64,000 nt of DNA from assembly GCA_016808115.1 (NCBI GenBank), contig JAEQBH010001503.1, positions 620,001 to 684,000 of the forward strand, in the 5' to 3' direction. This DNA comes from Tetrastigma voinierianum. Taxonomy: Eukaryota > Streptophyta > Magnoliopsida > Vitales > Vitaceae. Position numbers and translations under genes: made by a program. Numbering within the stretch: position 1 is the stretch's first letter; the number at the start of each line of letters is the position of its first letter. A model generated the notes under the pieces. It searched no databases and was not told the DNA's origin. It was given only the letters and a program-made list of their open reading frames with translations. Below are positions 32,456-44,706 of this stretch, one piece after another.

Positions 32456-35400
32456 TAAGGATAAAAAAAATCGGATATATAAGCTGATATATTGGATATC
32501 GATAATGGGTGAAGCGAAATTTTCCATCGATAATTGGTTAAACGAAGTTTTGATAAAATATTGAAAATATAATCGATATGTCGATTTACAGCCGATATAT
32601 CATGGAGATATCAAGCGTGCAAGAGACGCGCACGTGGAGTAGGGCTTAGGCCGTTTTTTCGGTGGAAAATCGCTGATATATCGCTATATATCGGCGACAT
32701 ATCCACGATATATTCCAAATATCGACCCCTTTTACCTTCATTAAATAATCCAGCCAGCAGGATGCTTACTGTGAATGATCCAATAGTGAGATTTCCTTGT
32801 TTTTTAAAAACATAAATAGTTAGGTATCAAATTTTTTTTGGGAAATAATGATTTTTTTATTTATAAATTATCAATTTGTTTGGGAAATATCAACTCCCTT
32901 AATTTCTCGGGTGAATATCAAAGCCCCTTTGAGACCCCAACGAACACTTAATTGTCATGCAAAAGTGTCTTGGCATATTTTTATTTTTCACATTTATTAT
33001 AAACTTATTAAATTCGTATATTGTTAAACATTTAACACAGAAATATATTATGTAGCGTAATTCTGAAATATATTGGCTTCATAACGAGAGTGTTCAATAT
33101 ATCTGACTTTGTATTGTTGCAACAGTATTATACAAAATAAACCAAGGTCTTCGGTGGGCACCTATTGTTGCGTTGACTTTGATTGCTGATGTGGATTATC
33201 CTGTGCTTGTTCTTCTTTTTATCTTTCTGGCGGATGAAAGCAGCGTCTTCAAGAACTATAATTTAGTAGAATAATACTCGTGGACGACTCTAATAAGGAT
33301 CATCGCATTTGGAACATATGCATATTATATAACATATCATATATATATGCATACTTATACATATTTCATACATATCATTTACACATGCTTATACATATCT
33401 CATGCCTTATCATATCATGTTCATTTCTTATCATCGTTTTATATACATTTTGTGAAGTATTTACACTTGCTTCTTGTTCTTATCCACGATGTGCCTTAAA
33501 TGCCTCTTGATCTTCAAGCTTACCGTATCATTCATTTATCATATTCAAATCATTTGCATATTCTTATCATTTGTTTTTATGTTTCATGTCTGCATATACC
33601 TTAGAAGTGGATACGAGAAACTATAAGGACCAGAAAGTGATGTTATCATTTTACGAGACAACGAACTATAAGGACTTGAAGGTGCTAGTATCATTGTACG
33701 AGACAATGAACTATAAAAATTCAGAAAATGTACATTATCGTTATCTGAGACAATGAAGCTATAAGGGCCGAAGAGTCGCATTATCATTATACCAGAGACA
33801 ATAATGGCCTCTATAGAGATCGAATGTCTTATGTGACCATAACGGGGCCAATTGATCAGTATGTTGTAGACTTCTATCCCTAATAGGCATGTCCATTTAT
33901 CCCCCTACCAAGTTCTAAGCAGACAATCCATTTTTATTTCATTTTTGAAAATGCACGTATCTCGTATAGAATAAGCTGGTATTCGATAATCATCTCAATG
34001 ATATTCTGATACGTTATTACATTTTAAATGTATTTCAGTATCTATCGAATATTTCGCTATGAAACCCGAGGCTCCCTCTTAGGCAATTTTAAAGGTTCAA
34101 TGAAGGGTCGAGGAATTTGAAGACACCTATTTCAAGGAGATTTATTATCTTAAAAGTCTAGTTTACCCAAAATTTTGAATTACTTTCAATTTGGATGAGT
34201 GATGAAAGCCCCAAGATTATGTTAAACAATAGGGACCACTCTAATGTCAAAACATAACAAAGCAGAACCAACTATGTCATACAGCTTCCAAGCTCTCCCT
34301 TTGACAATTGTTGGATGCAATGGGAATCTCGAATTTAAGCACTATTTCAATGAATTTGTTATCTTAGAAGTCTAGTTTGTCGAAATTTGGAATCACTTTC
34401 GATTTAGTTGAGTGATGGCCAAGTTATGACAAAAACAAAAACATGAGTTTTAAAATGAATGACATCTCACTCAAGAAATGTCATTTTACCATACATACAA
34501 ATTTTCTCGATTGAGGGCTGCAATAATAAACAACGTATAACGGCTTAGAGCAACCACTAAGCGAACTAAACCAATCAACCTTCATTGTTGGAGATGGGGA
34601 GAATTCCCCAACAACAAATAGGAAAAACTGAACCTAAACACAATTCCATCAAATATCTATACAAATCCTTACATAGGCAAGTTGAGCTAGTGTGTCTGGC
34701 CAAAGAAACCTTGCCTTGTACTCTTATTCTTCTTCTCTTCTCCTCTTTCTCTCTCAAATGTAACCTATCTCAAATGGGACAATTGCCCAAATTGCAAGAC
34801 CAAATGTGGTCTTATCCACTTACATGGCTAAGGCCATGTTTGGCAAATGACTTTTATGATTTAGTACCAATTTTTGCATTTAAGTCATTCTATTCCCTTT
34901 CATTTACACATTCTTTTCTCACATATTCTAATTGCTTTTCTCACATATTCTAATTGGGCATATGGCGTCTTATGCGAGAGACAAAATTTCAAATTTAGTG
35001 AAATTTTTCCTGTTTCCTTGACTCAAAATTTGAAAAAATCTTGAAGGATTTGAGCGCTTTGAAATGTCTAAAATTAGCGCATAAATGTGACGTTGATTGC
35101 GACATTATATAGTGCGAGCTTTTATATTCTCTTATTATTTATTTTGTTTTATAATCCCTTTATAATATTTTATTTTATTTTTATTTTATTATAACTTATA
35201 ATATTTTTAAATCAAATATTAATTTGAAAAAAGAAATAAAATAATATGATTTAAAAATTTAGAATATAATATATAATATTTTGAATCTCCTCATTATCTA
35301 CATAATATTTATAATAATAACAAAAACAAATAAATAATATCTCTTTTAGAATAATATATTAAATATAACATATTTAATTTAATAATTACTAATCCATTTG

Positions 35401-36426
35401 ATTTTAATCTACCTTAATTAAAGATGAATCATTTCTCATCTATCCCTTATATAATTAAAATATGAAAAATTTAATCGAACCAATATTTTTATAAATATCC
35501 ATCGATATTTTACCGATATTTCCGTGAATCGATTCTGGAAGTATATCCCAGTGTTCTGTGATTTTGATCCTTGGTCTTATGATCTTATGACATTTGGGTT
35601 CTTAGTTGGTAAATTACTAATTTACCCTTGGCCCTTAGATAAATTCCGGGTTTTGCTTATTTTATTTTTAGCATTATTAGAAAGCTTTAGCTTTTAACTT
35701 ATATTACACACACTCGGCTTGGCTGGCTATAAATTGTCAGAAATAATTTAGATTATTCTGGCCATAAATTTGCAACAAACAACTTTCAAACTTCTATAAA
35801 TTTAATATATTAATTTTTTAGATTATTAAATGCATTTTAATTAGGTAAATTATTATTTTTAGACGAAAGATAAATTAAATTATGGTTGTATTATATCCTT
35901 ATTTATCTCAAATTTTATTTATTCTTTTACATTTATTTAATTTGCATATTTTTGAAATATTAAAAAGTGAATTTTTTTAAAAAGTTGCGTAAATATATAA
36001 TAGTAGTAATAATAAAGTTATTATATTTTATAAGTTAATATTAATTTAATAAGATAAATTATTAATATATTTTTTGATTTAATTAATTAAATAAATTAGC
36101 AATAAAATAATTGAAATTATTATTTAAATATAATAAAAAGTAAAATTTCCTTTTTAAAATAAATGACTCCAAGTATAGAAAATTACTATTTTTTTACTTT
36201 AGTTACATTAATTATATTACAAATATCCTATAATACTAAAAAATATCTTTAAAATATACATTATTAGTTATTTTATTATTATTAAAGCCTCTATTTATGT
36301 TATCATAAATTTTAAATAATTTTCATTTCATATAAAAATATCCATCGATCTATCCCGATTAATCTCCGATATATCTATAAAATCCAAATACCGATATCTT
36401 CTTTGAAACCGATATTTTCAAGTTTA
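32456..36426. mobile_element. Possible MULE-like DNA element, non-autonomous
   Basis: Both ends are flanked by the direct repeat GGTGTCAC (32448-32455 and 36427-36434). Just inside, the termini are imperfect inverted repeats: TAAGGATAAAAAAAATCGG on the left and, on the opposite strand at the right, CTAAACTTGAAAATATCGG. Sub-terminal zones on both sides are rich in CGATATAT words (32470-32720, 35490-35560, 36340-36420). No transposase is visible. A MULE would have an 8-10 bp target duplication, which fits; the terminal similarity is weak. Confidence 0.35.
33614..33806 (+). repeat. Imperfect tandem array of 41-48 bp units
   Basis: Units start GAGAAACTATAAGGAC (33614), GAGACAACGAACTATAAGG (33655), GAGACAATGAACTATAAA (33700), GAGACAATGAAGCTATAAGG (33747) and GAGACAATAATGG (33795). 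Each contains a TTATCATT/TATCATTGTAC-like end. Confidence 0.85.
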
Positions 36427-36489
36427 GGTGTCACAAATCAACTCCACATACATTGATTACCCATTGATACCTAACAATATGAGCTTAAG

Positions 36490-36655
36490 GAATTGTTTGG
36501 TTACAGTTTTCAAAAACTGTTATTTGTTCTCAAAAACAAGAAAAACATGGAGAGAAGGTTAGGTTTCCTTTCTTTTTTTGTTCTGAAAAACATTGAGAAT
36601 TCGGAAAACACTAAATTCAAATAACAATTTTTGATAACAGGTACCAAACATACCC
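36490..36655. mobile_element. MITE-like element (TTTTTGAAAACTG family), copy 2
   Basis: Begins GGAATTGTTTGGTTACAG TTTTCAAAAACTG and ends AACAGGTACCAAACATACC, an inverted pair around TTTGGTTA. Interior words CTGAAAAACATTGAGAA and AACACTAAATTC match copy 1. Confidence 0.45.
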
Positions 36656-37856
36656 TCAAATTTTAGGTTAATTGGCAGTTTAGCAAGCACACAAGGAAAC
36701 AACAACATATCAAAGAAGCAACATGCAAGAAACAGATGTGTTATGTGATAGATCTTTATCGTCCTTTTGGTCCCTTCCGACTCGTATGAGGATTAGTCTA
36801 GGTGTGATATGACTTAAAGACGTTTTTTATGTGTACACGAGCCCACTCAAGACATCTCATGATCTAACAAAAAAAAAAAGCAACAAGAAGCCAACGTTTA
36901 ATCATCTGCTTAGATTTCGAGGTTAATGTAGATGTTATGATCAATGACACAATAAAGAAATACGAAATAAAGAAAAAACACAAGATTTACGTGAAAACAT
37001 TTGTGGAAAAAAATCATAGATAGAGGAAAAAGTTTCACTATCAACTTAAGATAAATTATAAAAAAATACGACTAATAGAGAATAAACTCTAATGTGTTTA
37101 TATAACGAAAATACCCGAGCATAAAGGTCTATACCACAACAGATCCTTAATTTTTTCTCAATTTTTTTCTTTTTATAAAAATCACACCGCAGGCTTTTGA
37201 GTCAAACATAAGTCTAAAACCAAATTCCTATCACAAAGCAGCAGTAAAGGAAACTAAGAAATTAAGGACAATGTCCTCAAATGGCAGTACATACATTTAG
37301 CCTGTGCCCACGGGCATAAGCATTTATAGAGTCATCAATTATTACTTTGAATACTATGTGAGTTTCGTTCTGATCCTCGGACCTTTTGCCCAAAAGAAGC
37401 GTACAGTATTAATACACGATGGTATTATTAGACTGCACCTCCACATGCCTCCTCTATTATATATATATATATATTATAATCCACTTTTATTTGGTGAGTC
37501 TCTCTCTCTTCCTCTCTCTCTCTCTCCCCTCTTTTTCTCTGGGTGAGACATATGGCCTTGAAAGAGCACAAACCCAGATGCTCATTTAAAAAAAAAAAAA
37601 GAATATTTGCTTTCTGGTTCAATGTAACTTGAAGTTACAGTGATCTTTGGTGTTTGGGCTAATGCAGAATGCACATGGGAGAGAGGAGCTGCTATTGCAG
37701 TAGACCAAATCCTCCAACTTTGTTTGAGTAGTTACTCATTCGAGGCATTATCTAACAAGATAAAAAAAAAAGTGATGAGAATCATACTTGTGTTGAGCTT
37801 TCCAACATATATTATACTTTTTTCTTTTTTGGTTTTTTTTTTATGCCTTGGTAGCA

Positions 37857-37984
37857 GGAAAGAAGTGTTAGGTATGAGGCTTAACAATCAGACTGAGTTC
37901 AATGGAACTGAAAATCAAGCCAAAATGGAGTTTCCTAGCTACTGCAATTTGAATTTGTTGGGTTTGACTATTGATGAATAATTG
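37857..37984 (+). CDS. Possible coding exon, unidentified
   Basis: After the acceptor-like GGTAGCAG the frame reads GKEVLGMRLNNQTEFNGTE-like and ends LNLLGLTIDE with stop TAA. The text looks protein-like but I recognise no family. The long frame upstream (from 37640) crosses a poly(T) and is probably intronic. Confidence 0.25.
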
Positions 37985-38727
37985 TTCTGATGTGATCATA
38001 ATAATAATGCAATGAGCAATGACATGTTCTACATTCTCCTGATATGATCGCACATCGGTTCCACAAGAGATTATGGAGTGGTACTTAACCTTGAGAGGTT
38101 CTACCACCAATCACACCGGTCTTTTGAAACGAGCTTGGGTACCTATCATTCACATGGAGCTATGTAGTCTTCATAGTTCTTTGCTTTATGAGCAGGCCTT
38201 AAAGTGCTTTCTCTTGGGCTTTTCTTCTGGTGTTCTTTTATAACCAATTTACGTAAAAAAAAAAAATCCAACCTATTGTACACTTGATCTTCCAATTGAA
38301 TAATTTGAAGCAATGTAACCGCAAATTGATTCATAGAAAAATGGGGTATTCACTCCTGCATGTGATTACTTCCAATGTGCCTCTTGGCATTGGGTTTTAG
38401 CATATGGGCTCCATCCTGATTCCATGAACTGTTACAGGTTTCAAGCTTTATAAATGCCTTGGATCATTCTGTTGGGCCGTTGCTGGCAGGCACCCCCCAG
38501 CATCATTGTAAATCCCTTGCTTTTCAAAGTTGCAACAGCTGCCCCTGGTTATTTATCCTAAGGTTCTGAAGCAGGCAGGCTCATTAGCCTTGTTTTGACA
38601 TAATTAATAACCTCCTAACTGCAATCTATCTGGTTTTCTATTCTTCTCCAGGAATGTCATTACTCACTACAATTCTCGAGCTTCAATGCTTACACTTGAA
38701 AATCTTGCAGTATTATTTGGTTTTCAG

Positions 38728-38975
38728 ATCATTCAAAAGCAGAAGAACAAGTAAAAAGTTGTGCAGGCCAGGATGCCATCATCTACAATCCTTCAGCTCC
38801 TGACCAAGCAGGAAGTTCCAATGTTTGTAGAAACCAAGAGCAGCTTTGGCAGCTAAAGCCTAATACCAGAAAAGAGCAAGCAGGCCTTGATAACATTGTT
38901 TTATCTGCTCATAAGGAAATTAATTTCACTATGCTCAGCCAGCAATGGGGGAGGGCAAATACAATCCTTCTGGAG
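38728..38975 (+). CDS. Orphan exon, unidentified
   Basis: An acceptor (TTTGGTTTTCAG) and donor (CTGGAG/GTAAAG) bracket 248 bases with one open frame of 82 codons: DHSKAEEQVKSC..., NPSAPDQAGSSN, QLWQLKPNTRKEQ, MLSQQWGRANTILLE. Phase is 1 in and 0 out. The family is unknown to me. It lies 150 bp from the copia insertion, which may have cut the gene; neighbouring exons are not clear. Confidence 0.35.
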
Positions 38976-39118
38976 GTAAAGTAGTAAACTCTTCCTTGCC
39001 TCTAGTCCATGACTTGGAGTTGGAAGCTAGTTCATCATCTTCTTTGAGCTAAACTGCTAAAAAAAAACTTCAACTATAAGGATTTGGATGTGTCGTCTCA
39101 TTTGGAAAAAAGCGTCAT

Positions 39119-39123
39119 CATCT
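39119..39123. repeat. Target-site duplication CATCT (left)
   Basis: Matches CATCT at 58554-58558 immediately outside the other copia LTR. Confidence 0.85.
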
Positions 39124-39681
39124 TGTAAGAATAATCAGCGAGTAGAATCGTCGTGTAGTTTAGAATATTCGATTTAATTCACTTAAACTAATATAACCGG
39201 TCGGATAAAATGCATTGTGGTTGTAGAAGTATCTGTGTGAAGCTGCGCGAGATCTTCGAACTACCCTCGAGGTGATGGAGGCCGGCGATGTGGGCGCGTG
39301 AATCGCTAAATGATTTATTTTATACGGTATTCTCTATAATTAATTAGAGGATCTAAGTTGGTTTGTATTATTTTTACTCTGTTATAAATCTGAAACCACT
39401 AGAATACTTAATAGTCATTTGTTTCCTTTTTGTAAGGAATGAGTCGAGGTGATGGAGGCCGTGTGGGCGCGTGAATCATTTGAAGTATTTCTTTTTCTCT
39501 TGGGCATTCTTTACTCAATTGGTCGATTCGGATTTAGGGTTGTATTATCTTTCTCCCCCATTTAAGAATCTGGCCTGCAGAATCTTACAATAGTCGTTTG
39601 GTATATGCACTGGGGGCCCCGTCGTGTGTGAACCGTTTAGTGTTTGAAGACTTGACTTGCCCATATGCAAAAAATCCAACA
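39124..39681 (-). repeat. Copia 3' LTR (with internal duplication)
   Basis: Shares TCGTTTGGTATAT, TTGTATTATCTTT, GGGCGCGTGAATC and AATATTCRATTTAATTCAC with the 5' LTR in the same order. It is about 196 bp longer; a ~177-bp segment containing GAGGTGATGGAGGCCG...GGGCGCGTGAATC is present twice (39269 and 39446). Confidence 0.9.
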
Positions 39682-40769
39682 ATCTCCCACTTGCTATAAA
39701 AACAAGTTCGGGTTCTTTCTTGTAAACTGTGATATCATGCTCCACCATTTATCATGAGCTAGTTTTGGGATCTTACGGTTATCATTAATCAAGGCTCCTC
39801 ATAATTGTCAAGCAATTATCTAATCCGATGTTATTCCACTAAAAGCCCGGAAATTGAACTCAGAAGTTAATAATATTAAATATTAATATTATTTTCTCGC
39901 TATAAAATATTAATAATTAATTAGTAAGATTTTATATCAATAAATCAATTATTTATTCTTGATTTATCGGTTTCTCTAATGGATAAAATCTGTTTGGCAG
40001 TGGTCATACTTATCAGAAATCTTGAAACATATTAAGAGGATATTTCATACAAATTCCATATTGTTTATTTCATAAATATCGGCAATTAAATAATCTTGCT
40101 CCCAAATCATCAAGATATTGGTCGTTTAAATAGACATCACTTATTGACAACTCAAAGAACAATAATCATTTAAATACCTATCTATAATAAACTCGAGTTG
40201 AGAGAAGAATAATAACGAAATATTGCTTGAGATTTATTTATTTCCTTTTCTGAAATTTAACTAAATAAATCTCACTTTGATCCTATCAATGCAAGCATAA
40301 TTTGCACCAATATTTTATAATAGCAAGGCCAGTTATTTGAAAAATATTGCGATGCAGAAATAAACTCCCAACTTTGTTTAATATTTGTGATCTTATTCAT
40401 TAATTGCGAACCTATGATCATGTCTTCTATGAGCGTATTCATATGATCATATATTCTACAATTAATCCGGACCTTCTACTCAAAATATCAGTGTGCATAA
40501 TAATATGAAGAATACCTCATATTGTATTAAAATTAAACTCAGAAAATATAATAACACATCTGTCTTGTTCTAAAAAAAACACAAATAACTCCCACTTGCC
40601 TTAAAACAAGTATGGTAGACTCTTAACACCCATATAATCTACATGTTTCTCGAAAATCTGAACATGTAGTGTCTTTGTAAATGGGTATGCTAAATTTTTC
40701 CTACGATGCTATTTTAACCCTTTGTATCTCCTCGATGATATCACGAATCAAATGATACTTTCTCTCTAT

Positions 40770-41257
40770 GTATTGTTTATTTTCTTGTAATCACGCCGGT
40801 TCCTTGGATTATTTTCTAGTATTGTGTCGCGATAAGGTAATGGAAGTCTGCGCTTTCGGTATCATGAAGATCGGAAGGAACTTCTTGACCATCTTTGCTT
40901 CTTTCATTGCTTCGAAGCGGCCACATACTCGGCTTAGGTTAGTAGGAGTCGACATGATTTGACACTCCTCCAGCAAATGGTTCCACAATTTAGTGTAAAC
41001 ACGTATCCAGTGAATTTTCTTGAATCAATATCCCCTTAAATCCCGGTGCGTATAACGATAGTTTCGGACTCCCACTAGAATATACTAGCATATAATCTCT
41101 TGTTCTCCTTAGATATTTGAGAATATGCTTCCTTTGCGATCGATGTTCTTCTCTTGGATCGGATTGATCTCTGGTAACTATTCCCACTGCGTAGCATATA
41201 TCTGGCATGGTACATAACATGGCATACATGAGACTACCTACTGCCGAAGCAAAAGGT
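40770..41257 (-). pseudogene. Copia RT C-terminus and RNase H remnant
   Basis: Minus-strand reading gives ASAVGSLMYAML, PDICYAVGIV, HILKYLRRTRDYMLVYSSG (end of the RT domain), then after frameshifts an AEYVAAS RNase H motif and a YPFTKTL...FEKHV tail. It is separated from the rest of RT by the gypsy insertion at 41263. Confidence 0.88.
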
Positions 41258-41262
41258 ATCCT
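41258..41262. repeat. Target-site duplication ATCCT (left) of the gypsy element
   Basis: ATCCT immediately before the 5' LTR; same five bases at 51323-51327 after the 3' LTR. Confidence 0.88.
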
Positions 41263-43266
41263 TGTAAGACCCGAGAAATTCCAATTTCTGGAAAAATGGC
41301 AAAATCGTAATTTCGATTACAAAGTTGTTAATTTCGGTTAAAAATCCGTAATTTATTCTCTAGATCTCAGATGACAAAATGGATTTCACCGTTGGAATCG
41401 TCTCAAAAAATTAGTTAGCAAATTTTGTAGAATTGAGGCCTTGGTCGGAGTTGGCGCGTTTTCGAGCGTCGCGTTCGTGTCTTAGTAAAAGCGCGATTTT
41501 GATGCGTGAAATTCGCATATAGCAGTACTCATGTGTAAGTGGTATGAGTAGAGAAATGATGGAAATAGACTGACCGAAATAGTCAGTGAATGTCAAAAGC
41601 GGAGGAAATAAGGGTGTCGATTTAATTGGATTAAATGAGAATTAAAGGACAAATGAACAGTGTTCTTCTTCAAATGAAAAGCAAAACAAAACGTGGGAGA
41701 GGGAAAAAGGAGGCAGTAGCGGGACAGAAGCAAAAATGGAGGTTTTGTAGTGAGAGAAGATCGAACTTCTCTCTAGAAATATGGGCGATCCGACAGTCGC
41801 GATGTAGAGACCGAAGGAAGAGCTCTCTGCGGAAAGAGGGCAGCGTGGGTGCCGGATTTAGAGTTTATCAAACTCAAGAGGTAGGGGTTTCTCCGCGAGT
41901 TTGTGTCTCGTTTTAAGTGTTTTCTGAATGTTTGAGTCGAGATAAGGGCCGTTAAGGGCCGTTTGATCGATCCCAAACCTTCGGATAGAATTGATACAAA
42001 TTTTGAAAATCAAATGGCCGGCCGTGGAGTACGCTCCGCGACTGTTCACGGTGTAAAATTATGCATTTGTGTGTTGATGCGTGTTTGATTGGATTGAGGC
42101 GAGAAATGGCGTGAAACCCGGAGTTCACTAAAGTGAACCGATGATTTCTATGATTTTTCGGGAATAATGTAGGGGTTTCACTATTCACGAAGCGATTCTC
42201 AAATATAATTTTGAAAATATATGTTAATTAGTAATTAAAGAGTAGAATTGCTCGTGTTTGATCGATAGCCAAAGTGAGTTAATTTTGATGTATGAATTAA
42301 TTAATTTACACTTGACATGATTGTGTAAATTAGAATTTTTTGTAAATATATGCATGTTTATATATTTACACATGGTCGACGTATTGAATTGACATACGTA
42401 CGTTATGCCTTTGAGACACCACAAATTTATAGGAATTGAGTGCGTGAGATGATCTAGAGAAAAGCGGTTCGGAGGGTTGTCTAAAAATATTAATTATCGG
42501 AGGGTAGTCCAAATTAAAAATATCAATCGTCGGAGTGGACCAATTGATATTCATCGGAGGGTAGTCCACAAACAAATAATATATCAATCGTCGGAGCGAC
42601 CCAATTGATATATACACATCGGAGGGTTGTCCACAAATGAAGACAAAATAATGAATTTTCATCACGAGGCTTAGGCGAGTGTGAAGGAAGTCGATGAGGA
42701 CTCGGGATGCGAGTTAGTCGTATAGGCGTTAGTAGGATCGTGCATTTGTAGCGAATGTGTGTTTTTCATTGGAACATTACGTGCGCTTAGGTGGTGAAGT
42801 AACCGCTTAGAGGCGGGGTCAAACTCTTGACGTTAATTTCCTTTTGTCGAGGATATTATTTTCTGAGTCTGAGGAGCATGCGAGGGGCAGACGCTCGTCT
42901 GAGGCAGAAGATTAGAAGAGTCGGGTTGTGGCTTTGATATATACATGTATTAGAACTTTTAAATTTAATGTATGTATTGTATAAGAGTAAACATTAACTC
43001 TTGTAACTATTGGGTATATAGTTGGATTCATAGTTGGCATGTATATTGAGTATTGGTTATGGGCCCCGAGTGAGGCGGTTTAAATCATAAAAAGCTGTTA
43101 TATTGGAGTGTTTTAGGCAGGTTTATAGGGATTACGTATTTGGGTAGAGGTCAAATCTGAGGAGACTGCGCGCTTAGATTTTTGTGAAAAAATGTCGGGT
43201 CACGAGCATTCCACAGTATTCACGGGTTGACGGGTAGTCAACGGACCCCACGGGATTTGGGCGTCA
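41263..43266 (+). repeat. Gypsy 5' LTR
   Basis: Aligns along its length with 49339-51322, beginning TGTAAGACCCGAGAAATTCC. The 3' boundary is approximate, set where similarity to the 3' LTR ends (GGGCGTCA). It contains a characteristic run of ATCGTCGGAG / ATCGGAGGGTAGTCCA repeats (42475-42640). Confidence 0.87.
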
Positions 43267-44035
43267 CGGCAGTATCGGGCTCAGGTATATGAGTACTGGG
43301 GCTTGAGGGGATTTGGGCTTAGGCCATGGTGTCTTTGAGGTGTAGGAACATCGCCCCACTAGGTGTGGATTACGATGTTCGGTTTAGGTATGGGATTACC
43401 TAGAGCCGCGAACAAAACTAGAACCTGCTTTGCATGTGTATGTTTTACGTAATGCTTTGATGGAATAGTTATATGTGTGTGTGAAAGGTGTATAACATGT
43501 TGATTGATCATGTGTTGTGTTTGGATTGTGTGCTTAGGTGGATATGCCCAGGACAAAATAAACTAAAATGTTGAACACTAGATTGAGTGTAGGGAACAAG
43601 TCGGTTGAGAAATTTTTTAGCCATGGTCGAACAAGTACGGGCCGGCAGAAATACCGGGCGGCTCCGAGTTTTGGACAAGAGCAGGCGAGTGGGTTTTATG
43701 GAAAGCCCAGAAAATTATTCGATTTTGCACAAGAAAATAGCTAAAATTTCATAGTTAAAATTTTCTTGAAGTAACTTAAGGAAAGGCTAACGATGAGAAT
43801 GAAATAAAAAAAATTGATGATGAAAATTAATTTCTAAGGTTTTAGCAATTGGAAAATTGAAGAAAATTGAAGAATTGAAGAAAATTGAAGAAAATGAATT
43901 TTTATAATTTATTAAGGCGTATCTGAAAAATGAAACAAAATATAGAGTATATATTTTAGTATTTTCATTAGTTAGAAAGAAATGAAAAAAATATAATGAA
44001 AAAAATTTTAGTGCGAGACCTGAAATGGGCTCTTT

Positions 44036-44300
44036 TACGTGATCATAAAGCGGCCTGGCCCGGCGCGAGTGGAAATGCGCGAGCACGAAGCGGCCGAGGC
44101 GCGGCCGCGTAGCGCGAAGCGGGCTGCGGGCTGCAGCGCGGCAGCGGCGTGAAGCGGCGGCGCGCGGGCTTCGTAAGCGGCGGCGGGCGAGCACGAAGCG
44201 CGGCGGCAGCGGCTGCGGCGCGGCGTGACGCAGAGCGAAGGCCCGGGCCTCGCTTCGCGGCGCACGAAGTGCGGAGGCGCGGCACGAACTTTGGCGCCTT
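44036..44300 (+). repeat. GC-rich minisatellite in the gypsy leader
   Basis: About 260 bases built from variants of GCGCGAAGCGGC / GCACGAAGCG / GCGTGAAGCGG, sharply GC-rich against AT-rich flanks. Long frames on the minus strand here (Arg/Ala-rich) are composition artefacts. Confidence 0.85.
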
Positions 44301-44706
44301 TGTGCACACACACAGGTGTGTCCAGCTAGAGCCCGAGTTAGGTGTTTGTGCACTGACCAGTTTTTGACTAGGTTTGATTCGATCTTTGTTCCTGAGTCAC
44401 TAAATGAACACTGTTCATTACAAAAAAATTTCGAAAAAATAAAATAAAATATTTTTTAAAATTTAATTAAAATAAAATAAAATAAAATAAAATAATACAA
44501 AATTTTCGAAAAAATAAAATTTTCAAAAATGAACTTTTATTTATTAAGGAAAGGAATGAATTGTTTAAAATGAAATGATTGTCTTGCATTGCTTATAAAT
44601 GCAGGGACTTGATATATATGCACTGATTTTGTGTATGATTAGATTAGTGTCTGAGTATGTTTATGCCTTAGAATCTTTGTATTGAATTTATGTCATTTAA
44701 TTGTGT

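Larger units (their letters stand above)
26470..37639. other. Large gene-poor, repeat-rich spacer
   Basis: No coding region is supported in these 11 kb. Open frames over (TA)n tracts are simple-sequence artefacts. Contents are listed as separate repeats and elements; other stretches (27000-27330, 27450-27870, 29200-29600, 31430-32200, 36660-37300) are AT-rich DNA in which I see nothing further, apart from a SINE-like scrap at 36775-36860. Confidence 0.7.

Noticed and set aside
33614..33806. CRISPR-like spaced repeats
   Set aside because: Units are imperfect contiguous tandem repeats in a plant genome without constant repeats and variable spacers.
44035..44353. Long Arg/Ala-rich minus-strand frames
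   Set aside because: They arise from the GC-rich minisatellite of the gypsy leader; all frames are open through composition alone.
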